Shown here: one piece after another, positions 10,540 through 21,185 of the stretch
Layout: each line of letters starts with the position of its first letter
Position numbering within the stretch: the stretch's first letter is position 1
From: Termitomyces sp. T153
Lineage: Eukaryota > Basidiomycota > Agaricomycetes > Agaricales > Lyophyllaceae
Direction of reading: 5' to 3'
Length of the DNA: 64,000 nt
NCBI GenBank assembly: GCA_018296165.2
Contig: JACKQL020000041.1
Span: 248,001 to 312,000 of the forward strand
Notes under the pieces: model-generated
The model's input: the letters and a program-made list of their open reading frames with translations, nothing else
What the model was told of the DNA's origin: nothing
The model's database searches: none
Made by a program: the position numbers and the translations under genes

Positions 10540-12850
10540 TAGCAGCATTGCTAGTTATGGTGGCAGTGGTTACATTGGTGGTGGAGTGGTGGATTGTCAT
10601 TATAACAAAACTGCTGGCAGGGGCACTTGGGCTTGCCTCTGTGAAAGGTTAGTATGACATGCCCAAAGCCAGTGTTGGGGTCAGTAATTGTTAGCATTGT
10701 TTCCTGGTTGTTAAGTTAATAATGCTGTGAGTTAAGATGTCAAAGGGGCAGCCAAGTAGAACATTGTATGCTGGTGAACATAGAATGTAAATCTGAAGGT
10801 AAAACATAATGTTACTGATGGTGCAAGGAACATTGCATACTAGGCCCAGCAACCAGTTGAGAGTGCTGTTAGCACTCTGCATGTTGAGTGATGCTTGGAT
10901 TATAGGTCAAGAACAAATTATTAGCAAGTTCAGCTGCTATAGAGATAAACTGAGACCCACTGTCAAAAACACACTTAATCTCCTTGTGATTATTGATAAG
11001 CATCATGATAGACTAGATTGACTGAGTCTTCTTAGCATCAGTAAAGAACAACAAGGTCTTGACCAGGAGGAACCAACTTGATATAAGCTTCAACAGGATC
11101 AACCAAGGTGATTGGAACAAACTGATTGGGGAGAACTTGAGTGGTAGTGGGATTGGAGGACAAGTCAAATGTGGTGTCATTATAGGCAAAGGTCAGTAGG
11201 ACTTCCTCAATTAAAGTGACATGTTCTGAATGTTCTGTATTGTCAGTGGCTAAATTATGTCTCGGGGTGACAGTGTTGCAAGACTGATTGAGAATGTCAG
11301 ATGAAAGGGAGCAAAGTTGGTCAATATAAACAGTAACCTTGGTCTGGAGTATGTTATTGAAAATGACTTTAGTCTGCTCAATGTTGTAAATTGGGGGCAT
11401 TGTTTGGTAAGCACCTTTTTGTCACTTGTCAGGAGTGAAAAAGCTATGAGTGTTTAGGTGGGACATAGTGATCATGGATGCCAGAGAACAGATGCAGAGG
11501 TGGCTGAGGATTGGAAGCACTAGTGGCCCAAGCAGGGCTAGTAGGACAAGTGGACAATTCAGGAGCTTTGCCTTTGTTGTTAAAGGAGGCAGCAGGAATG
11601 TTGGTAGGTGCTGGGTCAGATCTGGCAGGGGCAGCAGGAGCTGGAGTGGATGGTGGGGCTGAGCAGTATCCTTTAGTGCATGGAACTTCAACACCATCAA
11701 AGATCTCAGAGCATTGCAAAGCATAAAGTTCATATAACTCAATGCACCACATTTCCTTCAATGTTTCAACAACACTTGCCTTGCTAGATGTAGAGTTTGA
11801 GCTGGAGGTAGTGACCACAGACCATGGTGTGACCAGATTCACCACATAAATGGCATTCATCAGAGAAGGCACAAGAATGGTTTGTGGCACTGGTGCTAAG
11901 CAGAGCTTCCAGGTGTTTGAGGGCACTAACAATAGTGGAGGTGGCAGTGTGATTGGCACAATGAGAGCAGGTGTAGCAATGGAGGTGGCAGAAATGATAG
12001 CAGACTTCATGGCAGAGGTGCTAGCATCAGATTTCAAAGCACTAGTGATGGTTTTGGTGTGCTTCAAAACTCATTTTGTGCCCTTGAAGGCACTCTCAAC
12101 TTTGTAAGGGTCATGCATCAATTGAGCCCCTTTGATTGGATGCTACTCAATTTGGCATAGTCAATAATGCACATTCTGGAAGTGGTGGTTGGGCATGGTG
12201 ATCTCAAAGCAGCAGACAATTTTAGACTATAGCAATATGGGGATATCTTGCTGTAAGAGGCAACATTCCTCATTACTGTAGAGTTTTCCATTAACAAGGA
12301 GCCACCTGGCAATGTTCTGGAAGTCACAATAGTAGTCAAAGAATCTGCCAAAGATGGAGAGACTATTAAAGAATGTCTGGGTCACAAGCTGTTCAAGGCT
12401 GCCAAGAGTATACCATGTTGTTTTGTCAGCACTAGGGTAAAGCTTCATGACAGTGGCCTTCTATTAGATATAGGTGTGGTGATAGCAGCCATGGACATGT
12501 TGCTAAATTCCAGAATCCCAAGCCAACTTTCTGCTGTATCATAAGGGATGTAGTGAGCTGCATACTCCTTTTTCTCAGTTTTGTTGGTAATGCCAGTCAC
12601 CAAACAAGTATTCAAGCTTGTGAAAGTATCAGTCTTTGCTCATTCTGATTATTAATAGTACTTCCATCACAGACTATTGATTTCCAGAGTTTCTCTGACA
12701 CATTCCATCACTGATCATCTTTCTAAGTTTGAAGGTTTGATCAGATTAATAATTGATAGGTATATTCATGCTGTACACTTGATGACTCTTGAGGCATTGA
12801 ATCAAATTAGAGGCATCAAGCTCATTGATTGTGGATAATTTTCTTACCAA
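10540..12850 (-). pseudogene. Ty3 Gag and protease of element C (right part)
   Basis: Read on the minus strand from about 12,850 leftward. Gag N-terminal text includes EKKEYAAHYIPYDTAESW and KLYPSADKTTWYTLGSLEQ (12448-12380), then a zinc knuckle in CHLCGESGHTMVC (about 11,850-11,820) and a Pro/Ala-rich linker (11,670-11,520). A retropepsin follows with CVFDSGSQFISI near 10,965-10,925 and AYNVLLGCPFDIL near 10,770-10,735. The frame is broken by stops and shifts. The RT of the same element lies at 2323-3570 in the same orientation, so insertion of B at the GTCAC target separated the two halves. Confidence 0.8.
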
Positions 12851-13195
12851 CATGTCAAGTCTTTGCTATATCTCTGTTTCTATCAATGTGATCTATCATT
12901 CCTGCCCTTAATGGAATCATCATTGCTACCAACAACACTTACTAGTGTTGATTATTGCTTACCAATGTGCTTATTGAATCCAAGTACTGCAAACTGTGTT
13001 ATTTCCTTACTGACATTTTCAAGTTCTATTATCTCTGTTTTTATCAAGGTGATCTATCATTCCTGCTTTTATCAACATAATTATCATTGCTGATAACACC
13101 TACCAGTGTTGATTATTATTTACTGAACACATTTATTGAATCCAAGCAGTGCAAACTGTGTTCTTTCTTTAATGATGTTTTTGCAATTTTTTTGT
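12845..13195. repeat. Two-copy tandem repeat, period about 161 bp
   Basis: The segment with TATCAATGTGATCTATCATT (from about 12,880) recurs about 161 bp later as TATCAAGGTGATCTATCATT (from about 13,042), and the matching continues to AGTGCAAACTGTGTT in both copies. It lies just upstream of the C gag start, so it may belong to the leader or LTR of C. It is AT-rich and non-coding. Confidence 0.7.
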
Positions 13196-13876
13196 TGAGT
13201 TATGTCTGACTCAGTGTTTATTGTGATCCCTATTGTCTGGCATTATTTTCAAGTGTTAGGTTGGGTTTATTATTCTATATCATTTCACCCACTGTTACTG
13301 ACATATTTTACTGCTACTGACACCCTTTTTTCCACCATTTGGCATATTTTTCTTGCATTTTTTACCTATAACCTTCCTACCAACATTTTTACCCCTCTTC
13401 TTACCATTCAGAAGCTGTTAAGTTGACTCAAAACCAATACCAAAAACTTTTTCATTACTCCTGCCAGATGTCAGCAAGCACAGCCCAATGTTCATGGATT
13501 TCTCTTTGCATATGTACATCTCCTCCACTCCCTCATATGAGTACTAACAAGTCCAATATTGCTCCTGACAAGCACAAATTCCTTCCTTAATGGTGTTGTT
13601 ATGGTCTCTGAGCTTACTTTTGCATGGCATATAAGTCAAAACTAGTCTATTGGAGTTGACTATGTGTATGCGACCAAGGTGATCTGCCTGACATTATGTA
13701 ATATAGACAATAGTCAAACGTATGCAGAAAGTAATGAACTAGCACCAGCAATAATACAAGACATAATTGTATAAGGAGGCCTAGAGAGGGAGCTCAATTA
13801 TATAGCTTGAGACCATCAACAGTCTCAGAATGATGTGAGGTTGAGCTGTGACACAATTAAAGGGTTATAGGGGTGG
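13196..13876. other. Unassigned AT-rich stretch
   Basis: No gene or element recognised. CpG reappears from about 13,660 onward, marking the left edge of the first CpG-retaining island. Confidence 0.5.
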
Positions 13877-13884
13877 GATTTGGC

Positions 13885-14470
13885 TAGTGATGTTCCGGCC
13901 TGCCTTGAGGCAGCCCTGGCTCAGATCAATACTTGGCCAAGCCCAAGCCTCCAAAGCTGGCTTGGCTCTGGCTTGGCTGGGCCCCGGCAGGGGCTTTTGA
14001 CAGGTAGATAAGAGAAATCTCTTAGCAAGTGTCCATAGTCAGATTTCAAGAATCATTTTTATAAACATAAACTTCATGTTGTCTGAGCCTGTGCTGTGAG
14101 CTGTAAGCAAATTCAAAACAAACTTACACATCAAACATGGAGAGAACATACTGCGAGGAAGTCTATAAATGATATCACTTATCACTTGAATTGATCATAC
14201 AGCTTCATATTTTAAAATTATGTTAGGTTCCATTGGCAATCCATTAGTCATGTCCCAATAGGATTTGTTAGCTACAAATACTAACAATTTACAAGTAACA
14301 ACTATGTTTGAGCTATTCTCCGAAGCTGGTGCCTGGGCTTTGGCTTTGGCTTTCCAGCATCATGAGTCGGGCCAAAGCCCACATCCGGCTGTCCCCTTTG
14401 ACTTGGGTTGTCTTGGCTCAAACAGGCTTGGCTTGGCTTGGCTTGGCCTGACAAGCCAGGTACATCACTA
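13885..14470. mobile_element. hAT-like MITE (586 bp)
   Basis: Starts TAGTGATGT and ends ACATCACTA, giving perfect 9 bp terminal inverted repeats. It is flanked by 8 bp GATTTGGC (13877-13884) and GATTCGGC (14471-14478), which differ by one transition; 8 bp duplications are typical of hAT transposons. The subterminal regions are rich in GCTTGG/CCAAGC repeats (14418-14445). No transposase is encoded, so it would need an enzyme supplied elsewhere. The outer flanks, GGGTGGGAT and ATCCCACCC, are inverted as well, so an alternative reading is a longer, interrupted terminal repeat. Confidence 0.78.
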
Positions 14471-14478
14471 GATTCGGC

Positions 14479-16368
14479 ATCCCACCCATAAGTTTGATCT
14501 GGAGGTTCCCTCATGTTGAAAAAGGTGTATGTCTGTATCATCCTACTAATGGTTTTGATGGGCTAATGTATCATTAGTGTGGCTGCCCAACATGCATTAC
14601 ACTATGCAAGTTGGCCAACCATGTTCTGGCCATGAAAATTCACCTCTAGGAAACCATTTGAAGAAGAAGTGGTTTCTATCCTTCCCTCTCATCCAGATCA
14701 CCGTGGATGCCACCTCAGCTGCTTGCACAATATCAGTTTATCGGTCAGATATGGCATTGGCCATGCCACTAGAGTCAGCACTGCTTCCAGTGGCAGGAAC
14801 CTCTAGTTGCTGGTTCTGCCTGAGAAGTCCAAGCCTCGGCTTTTAAGCCGAGCCGGGCCTTTCAAATCACTAACTGCGGCTGGATCTGTTGTCAATGATA
14901 CTACTTGAAAAGACAGGTTGATATTTGGAACTGCTAGAATGGCATCGACACATAACTATTTCTCTACACGAATATTAGTAATGATACTGATAGATGGACA
15001 AATTGGCTTATGTGCTTCACTGCAGCTGGGCGTGTGCGTAGTGGACCAACGTTGATTCTTTATCACGACATAACTTAATTCTGCTTCTTCAGGATGTTTT
15101 CAACACCCGAACGGCAACAAAAAGGAGTGCCACAAGAAGCACTCGTGACTGATCATCTAGAAAAAACCCCTAACATCATAGACTTCATCTTGGTATGTAA
15201 GAAAAGAATAGACAAGAGAATAGATGCTAGCATGGATAATAGCCCAGCAGCTGCCGTGATTTGTACATTGAACAACAGTGGAAATAGAGATCAACAGCCT
15301 GAGAGCCAGCGCCAGCGCGGCAGATGTTTTGCGAACGGTAGAACGTGTCCTAAAAACGCGGGATCGTGACTTTTTCGCAGCATGAACGGTTTAAACCCAT
15401 ATAAGTGATGTACGTGGAGTAACAATCTTTCTAACTCCATATAAGTACCTCAGTGGTACCAGGAAGTAATTTGTACGATGTTAGAGAGGCTATCCAGTCT
15501 TGGCAGGAAGAGAGGAAGTTGGGCAGAGGTCAGTCACGGAGCGCCGAGCACAATCCATCGGGTTCACGATGGAAATCACAGCAATGGCCTAAACAAAGCA
15601 CACGACGTAAAAACTTCGGATGTCCCTACCTCCAAGATAAACAACAGAGTAGATAAAGGAAATTTTGAAGTTCCAACGAGCATCTGAAATTCCAGATTCT
15701 TCCGTGCCAAGTGGCATCTACCCTCCGTATAATTCCGGCGTGTGAGGAAAAGGAACTTAGGTAAAGATAGCTGTTTATATGTGGAAAATTGTTCATGGCG
15801 AAGAGGCTGCCAAGATATCTAGTTCAGCTGGGCAGGCCAAGTTGGTGGCAAATAGTCCAGGACAAAGAAAAATAACGCGCCAACAACTTGAACAGTGAGC
15901 CTCATTCACAAGTAATTGGCTTGGAGAGCTCTTGAATTCACTCAATCACGTCGAACGGTGGTTATCCAGAATCAAGATGCTTGTCACGCCCCTGGTGCCT
16001 TTCACCCACTGAGTAACTTAGAATAAACAAACACACCATTCTCGGATGCCGCTGTTCAAGTTCTACCTGTCTAGATTCTACATAGACTTTTCTCCACGGT
16101 CGTACTTATCTATGTCCAAGAGAGAGCCCGTTACCACACGGAATGCAATTCCGAATTAGGTGTAAACTTCGATAACAGAATTTCTTGGCGTCTTTGACAC
16201 AGAAGAAGGCTAGAGGTAAGTTGTCATGAACATTACAAACAATACTCAACCGGGCTGTGTGCCCAGAATTTCGTAGATGTTCTGATATAAAAGCTGTTGT
16301 AATGGCCCATACCTCCAGGACATTGATTTCTTCTCCCAACTCTGTCACGCAACACGCGGAACACTTTC
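14479..16368. other. Intergenic stretch left of the lyase gene
   Basis: No gene recognised. An 18 bp palindrome CTCGGCTTTTAAGCCGAG lies at 14835-14852, followed at 14866 by ATCACTA, the end motif of the MITE at 13885-14470, so a decayed relative may end here. CpG is normal. The last few hundred bases presumably hold the promoter of the gene starting at 16369, but no TATA box could be assigned. Confidence 0.4.
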
Positions 16369-17868
16369 ATGTCTCCTGCTCTTGATTACTTTTCATCCAC
16401 CAAACCTGCATCCGTGCAACCTCAGACTGAGAACACAACCATTCTCGATTCTCCAGTCACCCCCTCAGACGATGGGACCTACTACAATGCTCGCCTAGAT
16501 CCTGCAAACTATCTTGATGGGCCGCTATCTTCGAACCCGGCTACTCGTCTTCGCCAGATGCTTGCTCGTCCTGGAATAGTCGTACATATATTTACTTTCG
16601 CTCAATTGCAGGCTTTCTAACAGTTGTTGACCTTAGGTCGCTCCCGGTATCTGCGATGGGATCAGCGCACGATGTGCGATAGACGCAGGATTCAATTGCT
16701 TGTATCAAAGGTTTGTTACTATTCAGAGAATGACGTTGTCTCTGATTCAGCGCGCTTCAGCGGCGCCGCCACGACTGCTTCACGACTGGGACAACCCGAC
16801 CTTGCCATTGCAACTTTGAATGACTTCGTCGGGGTACGTTTCATTTTATGAACTTTCTCAGCAGAGTCCGGAAAATGTCTGACAATATCGTCAGGCAGCA
16901 TCAATGGTGTGTAGCATTGATCCCACCATGCCAGTTATTGCCGACGCCGATACTGGGTCTGTATTCCATCCGATACGGAATAAAATTATTGACAGCATCT
17001 CCTTACAGATTCGGCGGCCCGACTATGGTTTCCCGTACTGTAACACAATATGCCAAGGCTGGTGTAGCCGCTCTTCACATTGAGGACCAAGTACAAACTA
17101 AGCGATGCGGTCACCTACTCGGGAAACAAGTCGTCTCTCGAGATGAATTTATCACTCGTGTACGAGCAGCCGTTCTTGCACGCGATGCAATACCAGGAGA
17201 TTCGGACTTCGTAAGCGAATAAAGCATTGTCATTATCGTGGATTATTTTGTTTGACAAGTTTTTCGCTTCTAGGTAATTATTGCGAGGACAGACTCAGCC
17301 CAGGTCCTGGGGATGGAAGAAGCCATCATTCGTCTCCAGCTAGCTGCTAGAGCTGGCGCCGATGTATGCTTCATCGAGGGCGTTCGTACAAAAGAGCTCC
17401 TTGAATCTACTGTCACTGCATTGGCACCCAAGCCCGTCAGTCATAATGTTTGTCTTGCGGAGTTGTGTATTTATTCTGTTGACTTCCAGGTTCTCGTCAA
17501 TGTAATTTCTGGTGGTCTTACTCCTTCGTTCACCAGTAGTGAAGCTGAAGCTATGGGTGCCAAGATCATCAGTAAGTCAACTGCCCCAATACTATAGTCT
17601 TTTCATTAATGTCTGGTTATAGTTTTCTCATTGGTTTCTTGTGTTGCAATGGTTCACGCAGTTCGCGCCGCGATGCAATCTCTGAAGAAGACTGGGACAG
17701 ATTTCACATCTGCACAAGGCATGGATCCGAAGGCATTTTTCCAGGTCATGGGTGAGAACATATAGTCTGATTTATATGGAAAATTTCTGAGCTGGTCATG
17801 TTGTAGGCCTTGATGCCGTAGTAGAGTTCGACGCTCGAGCTGGTGGTTCCGCTTTCAAAGATATCTGA
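16369..17868 (+). CDS. Isocitrate lyase/PEP mutase superfamily protein
   Basis: Nine exons: 16369-16581, 16637-16710, 16761-16833, 16895-16956, 17009-17210, 17274-17435, 17490-17571, 17623-17751, 17807-17868. They join in frame to 352 residues. Introns are 50-63 nt with GT/AG ends. The family's Mg-binding DADTGFGG is at residues 137-144, and the signature KRCGHL with the catalytic Cys at 172-177. VCFIEGV and LVNVISGG support the TIM-barrel fold. Known family members cleave or form C-C or P-C bonds in 2-oxo acids (methylisocitrate lyase, oxaloacetate hydrolase, dimethylmalate lyase, PEP mutase); the substrate cannot be told here. It lies in a CpG-retaining island with no stop or frameshift, so it is probably functional. 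Confidence 0.92.
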
Positions 17869-18357
17869 TGCCGTAGCTTTCATGAGCCGTGTACAATAGA
17901 GGAATTTGGAGTTGGAGAAACCATCGATCCAAATCAACGGGTTCAAAAGCTCAATTTGTTTTGTCGATTCAAAATTGATTTAACTTATCGTAGTAGCTTA
18001 GACTGATTGTTCCTAAGTTACTAAAATTGACATTACTACGCTTCCTAAAATTGCCGCTTGTGGACACAATAGCAAGGGTATGCCATGATAGGCCTAGTAT
18101 AAAAGGGGCAAGTCGGGTGGCATCAAAACCCTGTAGGAAGGCTTGCCACCAATGCTATCGAAATACACAGAGTTGAGCAGTGAACAAAGTAAGGGACGGC
18201 TTTTGATCTTTTACCATCATCTGCTCACCGTGGGAAAACAAGTTCCCTGGGGCTCGGAAGAACATTGGGGCAGTGGTAGTACAGATATTGGAAGTACATA
18301 GCGGCAAATTACACTCTTATCAAACTTCTCGAACTACCATACTGAATACCCTACGAG
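17869..18357. other. Intergenic stretch right of the lyase gene
   Basis: Contains the 3' flank of the lyase gene and the leader of the LINE-like ORF1 fragment. No other feature seen. Confidence 0.5.
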
Positions 18358-19000
18358 ATGTCGGCAAACAGCGGGGGCACCCACGACGAAGAACGCCAGT
18401 CAGACAGGGTGCAAATCCGCCAGCACCACGCCGAGCATGACCACACGTGCAAACGCGAACCAAGACCGCAGCATAAAAGTACAGACAGTGGAAGACGCTA
18501 GAGCATGTCTACACGACAAGGGAGCCCTAACAGACGCCGGGGACCCGATAGACGTCGACGCGCTCAAAACCGCGCTGTTGATGTTGACCGCCAGGAAAGA
18601 CACAGCAAACAAGATCAAGGAGGGTCTGAAGGCGATTGCGATAGGGCTGGAGGAAATGAGGGCGGGGTAGGCGGAGAAAATGGTACTCGAGACAGTGGGG
18701 AAGGCCATGGAGGAATACAGGGAGGTGGTGGAAAACATGGCAGCGACAGTGAAGACAGCGAAGGAGATGGCGGAACAAGTAAAGGAGCTGGCGGAGAGGA
18801 TAGAGGAGGGGCGGGTGGTGGAAGGCAGGGCGACACAGAGTGGAGGGGAGGGAAGAGAGGAGAGGGTGGCCAAACCGACAGCGTCTGGAATGAATATCGC
18901 GCAAGCCGCACGAGGGGCTGAACACGAGGAGGTCCTGCAGAGGGTGAAGAGCAGATCAAAACAGATGATCGTCGGCAACGCGGTGGGGAGAGAGGGGTGA
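18358..19000 (+). pseudogene. LINE ORF1 (Gag-like) fragment
   Basis: This CpG-rich segment reads as a charged, helix-forming Gag-like protein. The frame from 18437 gives VEDARACLHDKGALTDAGD and continues through one TAG (18668) to KEMAEQVKELAERIEEG (heptad-like) and ARGAEHEEVLQRVKSRSKQ, ending at 19000. The N-terminus may start at ATG 18358 in another frame. The layout resembles ORF1 proteins of Tad-clade LINEs in basidiomycetes, but neither zinc knuckles nor ORF2 follow, so it is a 5' fragment. Unlike the LINE at 23.7-30.0 kb it keeps CpG and is probably younger or in unmethylated DNA. The long minus-strand frames here are shadows. Confidence 0.55.
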
Positions 19001-19307
19001 AAAAACCTAACGGAGAGGTGAAGATAGTGATGCGAAATGTAAGTTTCGATGGTATTGATCAACTAAATCAATTGACCAAAACTCCGATTCACAAAGGTGT
19101 TCAGCTCACTCCAAAATTTGTATAAAGTAGATTTTAATTGATTTTGATTTGAAACTCAAGTCTGATCACAAGGCTCAAGCAAAACGTGATAAATTCTAAG
19201 CCTGAAGCAAGTAACAGTTTGTTGGCCTAAGAAACCCCGCTCCCTGGGGATCTCCGAGCCGCAGCTAGTACTTTTGCTTATCCGTTTCCCTCGAAAACCT
19301 CTCCCTT
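19001..19307. other. Unassigned stretch
   Basis: AT-rich (TTTTAATTGATTTTGATTTG near 19,130) with no recognised gene. Confidence 0.4.
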
Positions 19308-19880
19308 TTATACTTCTCCTCTCTCGCACGCAACAGGGCCTTTCCGCGTGTTTTCGTCGTCGTCCAGGAGTGTAGTTGGTCTGGGCGTCCGTGGTTCCGC
19401 GTGGACAGGGCTTGGCAACGCGTGGTACGGCTTGTTTTTCTCCCTGTTCTTTCCTTGCTCCTCTCCTTCCTGTTTTCTGGCTAACGTGGCCACCCTTGGG
19501 GTATGGTTTGGATGGTGAGGAGTTGTGGGCAAAGGAAACTCAGGTTTTTGTTGGAATGAGCACCGGCTACCGAGGGTAGCCAGCACTGCCACTTTGTTAG
19601 GCATGTCGGCTATCACCTTGATCAGTTTCTCGATCATTGACGTGTGCAGATCCTCAACCCCTTGTTTCTTTGCATTGATGTTGCTTGGCTGAGGACATTC
19701 TTTCTCATTTCTGGGATCATTGGTGCAGTATTTCTTTAGGTAGGTGCTCTCTCTGCCTACAGTTTTTGGCATCAGGTATATTAGAGAGTTTCCTTTTATT
19801 TTTGAATACTTTTTACAGTCATTATTGGTGAGTACTGCCATTTCACCTCCCCCACACTCTATAAACAAATTGATTGTCAA
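19308..19880 (-). CDS. Unidentified open frame, 190 codons
   Basis: An uninterrupted minus-strand frame in CpG-retaining DNA. The N-terminal part is Lys/Asn/Ser-rich ([20 protein letters not shown]), the middle has [20 protein letters not shown] and [17 protein letters not shown], and the end is Pro/Arg/Glu-rich and low complexity. I do not recognise it. It abuts the truncated end of the HSP70 fragment at about 19,888, so it could be one exon of a gene, a TE fragment or chance. No upstream or downstream exon was identified. Confidence 0.3.
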   Translation of the reverse strand: MTINLFIECGGGEMAVLTNNDCKKYSKIKGNSLIYLMPKTVGRESTYLKKYCTNDPRNEKECPQPSNINAKKQGVEDLHTSMIEKLIKVIADMPNKVAVLATLGSRCSFQQKPEFPLPTTPHHPNHTPRVATLARKQEGEEQGKNREKNKPYHALPSPVHAEPRTPRPTTLLDDDENTRKGPVACERGEV

Positions 19881-19976
19881 AAGCAGAGCATAGACCGACC
19901 AAGAGAAAGAGGAGTGACATCAAGGAGTAGAATATCAGTAACATTACCAGCCAATACACCACCCTGGATAGAGGCA

Positions 19977-19981
19977 CCAAT
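19977..19981. repeat. Target-site duplication CCAAT, left of TRIM
   Basis: CCAAT directly before TGTCATGACC; repeated at 21896-21900. Confidence 0.9.
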
Positions 19982-20160
19982 TGTCATGACCCATTCCATT
20001 CCCCCCTTCCCTTCACCATTATCCAACCTCAGATTCTACACAGTCCCTCTCTAGATCTCAGCCACACCCCCAGATCTTAGCCACAGTCCTGTTTCAGCCA
20101 CATCCAGGTTTTAGCCACCTCTAGGACCGCTTTTCCTGTTCCAGATCATTCCCATAGGCA

Positions 20161-20412
20161 CAGATCCTTTCCACAGGTACCAGATCACTTCCACAGGTTC
20201 CAGATCACTTCCACAGGTTCCAGATCACTTCCACAGGTTCCAGATCACTTCCACAGGTTCCAGATCACTTCCACAGGTTCCAGATCACTTTCACAGGTTC
20301 CAGATCACTTCCACCTGTTCCAGATCACTCCCACCTGTTCCAGATCACTCCCACCTGTTCCAGATCACTTCCACCTGTTCCAGATCACTCCCACCTGTTC
20401 CAGATCACTTCC
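20161..20412. repeat. 20 bp minisatellite in the left TRIM LTR
   Basis: Twelve full copies plus a partial of CAGATCACTTCCACAGGTTC-like units; later units change ACAGG to ACCTG. The right LTR has eleven full copies (21365-21584). Confidence 0.95.
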
Positions 20413-20491
20413 AGGATTGCTTCCCTTGTTCCAGATCGCTTTCTCATGACTTAGATCACTTCCATCTTCTCCTTTTGGCAGTGTCCTACAG

Positions 20492-20499
20492 CTATATAA
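20492..20499 (+). promoter_or_regulatory. TATA-like box in the TRIM LTR
   Basis: CTATATAAG, repeated in the right LTR near 21,675. It follows the minisatellite and is a plausible core promoter of the LTR. Confidence 0.5.
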
Positions 20500-21172
20500 G
20501 GTCCCTTAGTCTGTAGCTACACCCCAGCCTTGACATTACCTGATATCTTGTTTGTGTTCTGTTGTTATCTGATCTTCTCTCCATTCATTACTTGCTCTCA
20601 TTTCTTAGTTTCTTAGTTTCTTTCCCTATCTACATACTTGCTGTTGGCATCACCTCCCCAAGGTGGTTTTGGCTCCTGTAAGAGTCCCCCTCCAGGACTG
20701 TGGTCCTGACAAATGTCAAGGCTGCACCACCCCCCAGGTTGTGATGGCAGCTTGTATGTCTTACCCACTCTATTTCTATCCCTCCTCCACTTCAGCCTTC
20801 ATTGGGGAGTTTGAGGATGGCACTAGTAATCCCATAGAGTTGGCTCCCCCATTTCTATTCCCCCCACACCTCTATCCAGGCTCAGAGTTACTGGGGTGGC
20901 ACTGGTATTCCATGGGGTTGATTTTGGATGCATTTACATGCTCCAGCACTGTCCACCCTTTGCTTCAGCCTTAGTTGGGAAGTAATAGGATGGCTCCAGT
21001 ATCTGTGGAGTTGACTCTTGCACCTTCTTCACAGTGGTTATTGCAAGTACAGATTGGCACTCACTTTGGACACCCTCCTGGTCTTTCCCCATGCTTCTTC
21101 CCTTCCCAACACTCTTCCACACTCCTCAGAATCTCAGAATCACTACACACACATCTCGAGGGCTCGATGCTT

Positions 21173-21182
21173 GAAGGGGGAG
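21173..21182 (+). other. Polypurine tract of the TRIM
   Basis: GAAGGGGGAG lies a few bases before the right LTR start at 21186. Confidence 0.65.
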
Positions 21183-21185
21183 TAC

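Larger units (their letters stand above)
19982..20711 (+). repeat. 5' LTR of the TRIM (730 bp)
   Basis: Contains a 20 bp minisatellite (20161-20412) and a TATA-like box (20492-20499). It is one 20 bp unit longer than the right LTR. Confidence 0.92.

Noticed and set aside
11422..11742. Separate gene of 106 codons on the minus strand
   Set aside because: It is an alternative frame of the Pro/Ala-rich linker in element C Gag.
14302..14541. Short frames across the MITE
   Set aside because: They translate GCTTGG repeats and the inverted terminus; no transposase motif.
18400..19062. Minus-strand 220-codon frame
   Set aside because: Shadow of the LINE ORF1 fragment; low-complexity Ser/Pro/Leu composition.
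20161..20412. CRISPR-like regular array of 20 bp repeats
   Set aside because: Units are directly abutting with no spacers, repeated in both LTRs of one element, in a eukaryotic context; it is an LTR minisatellite.
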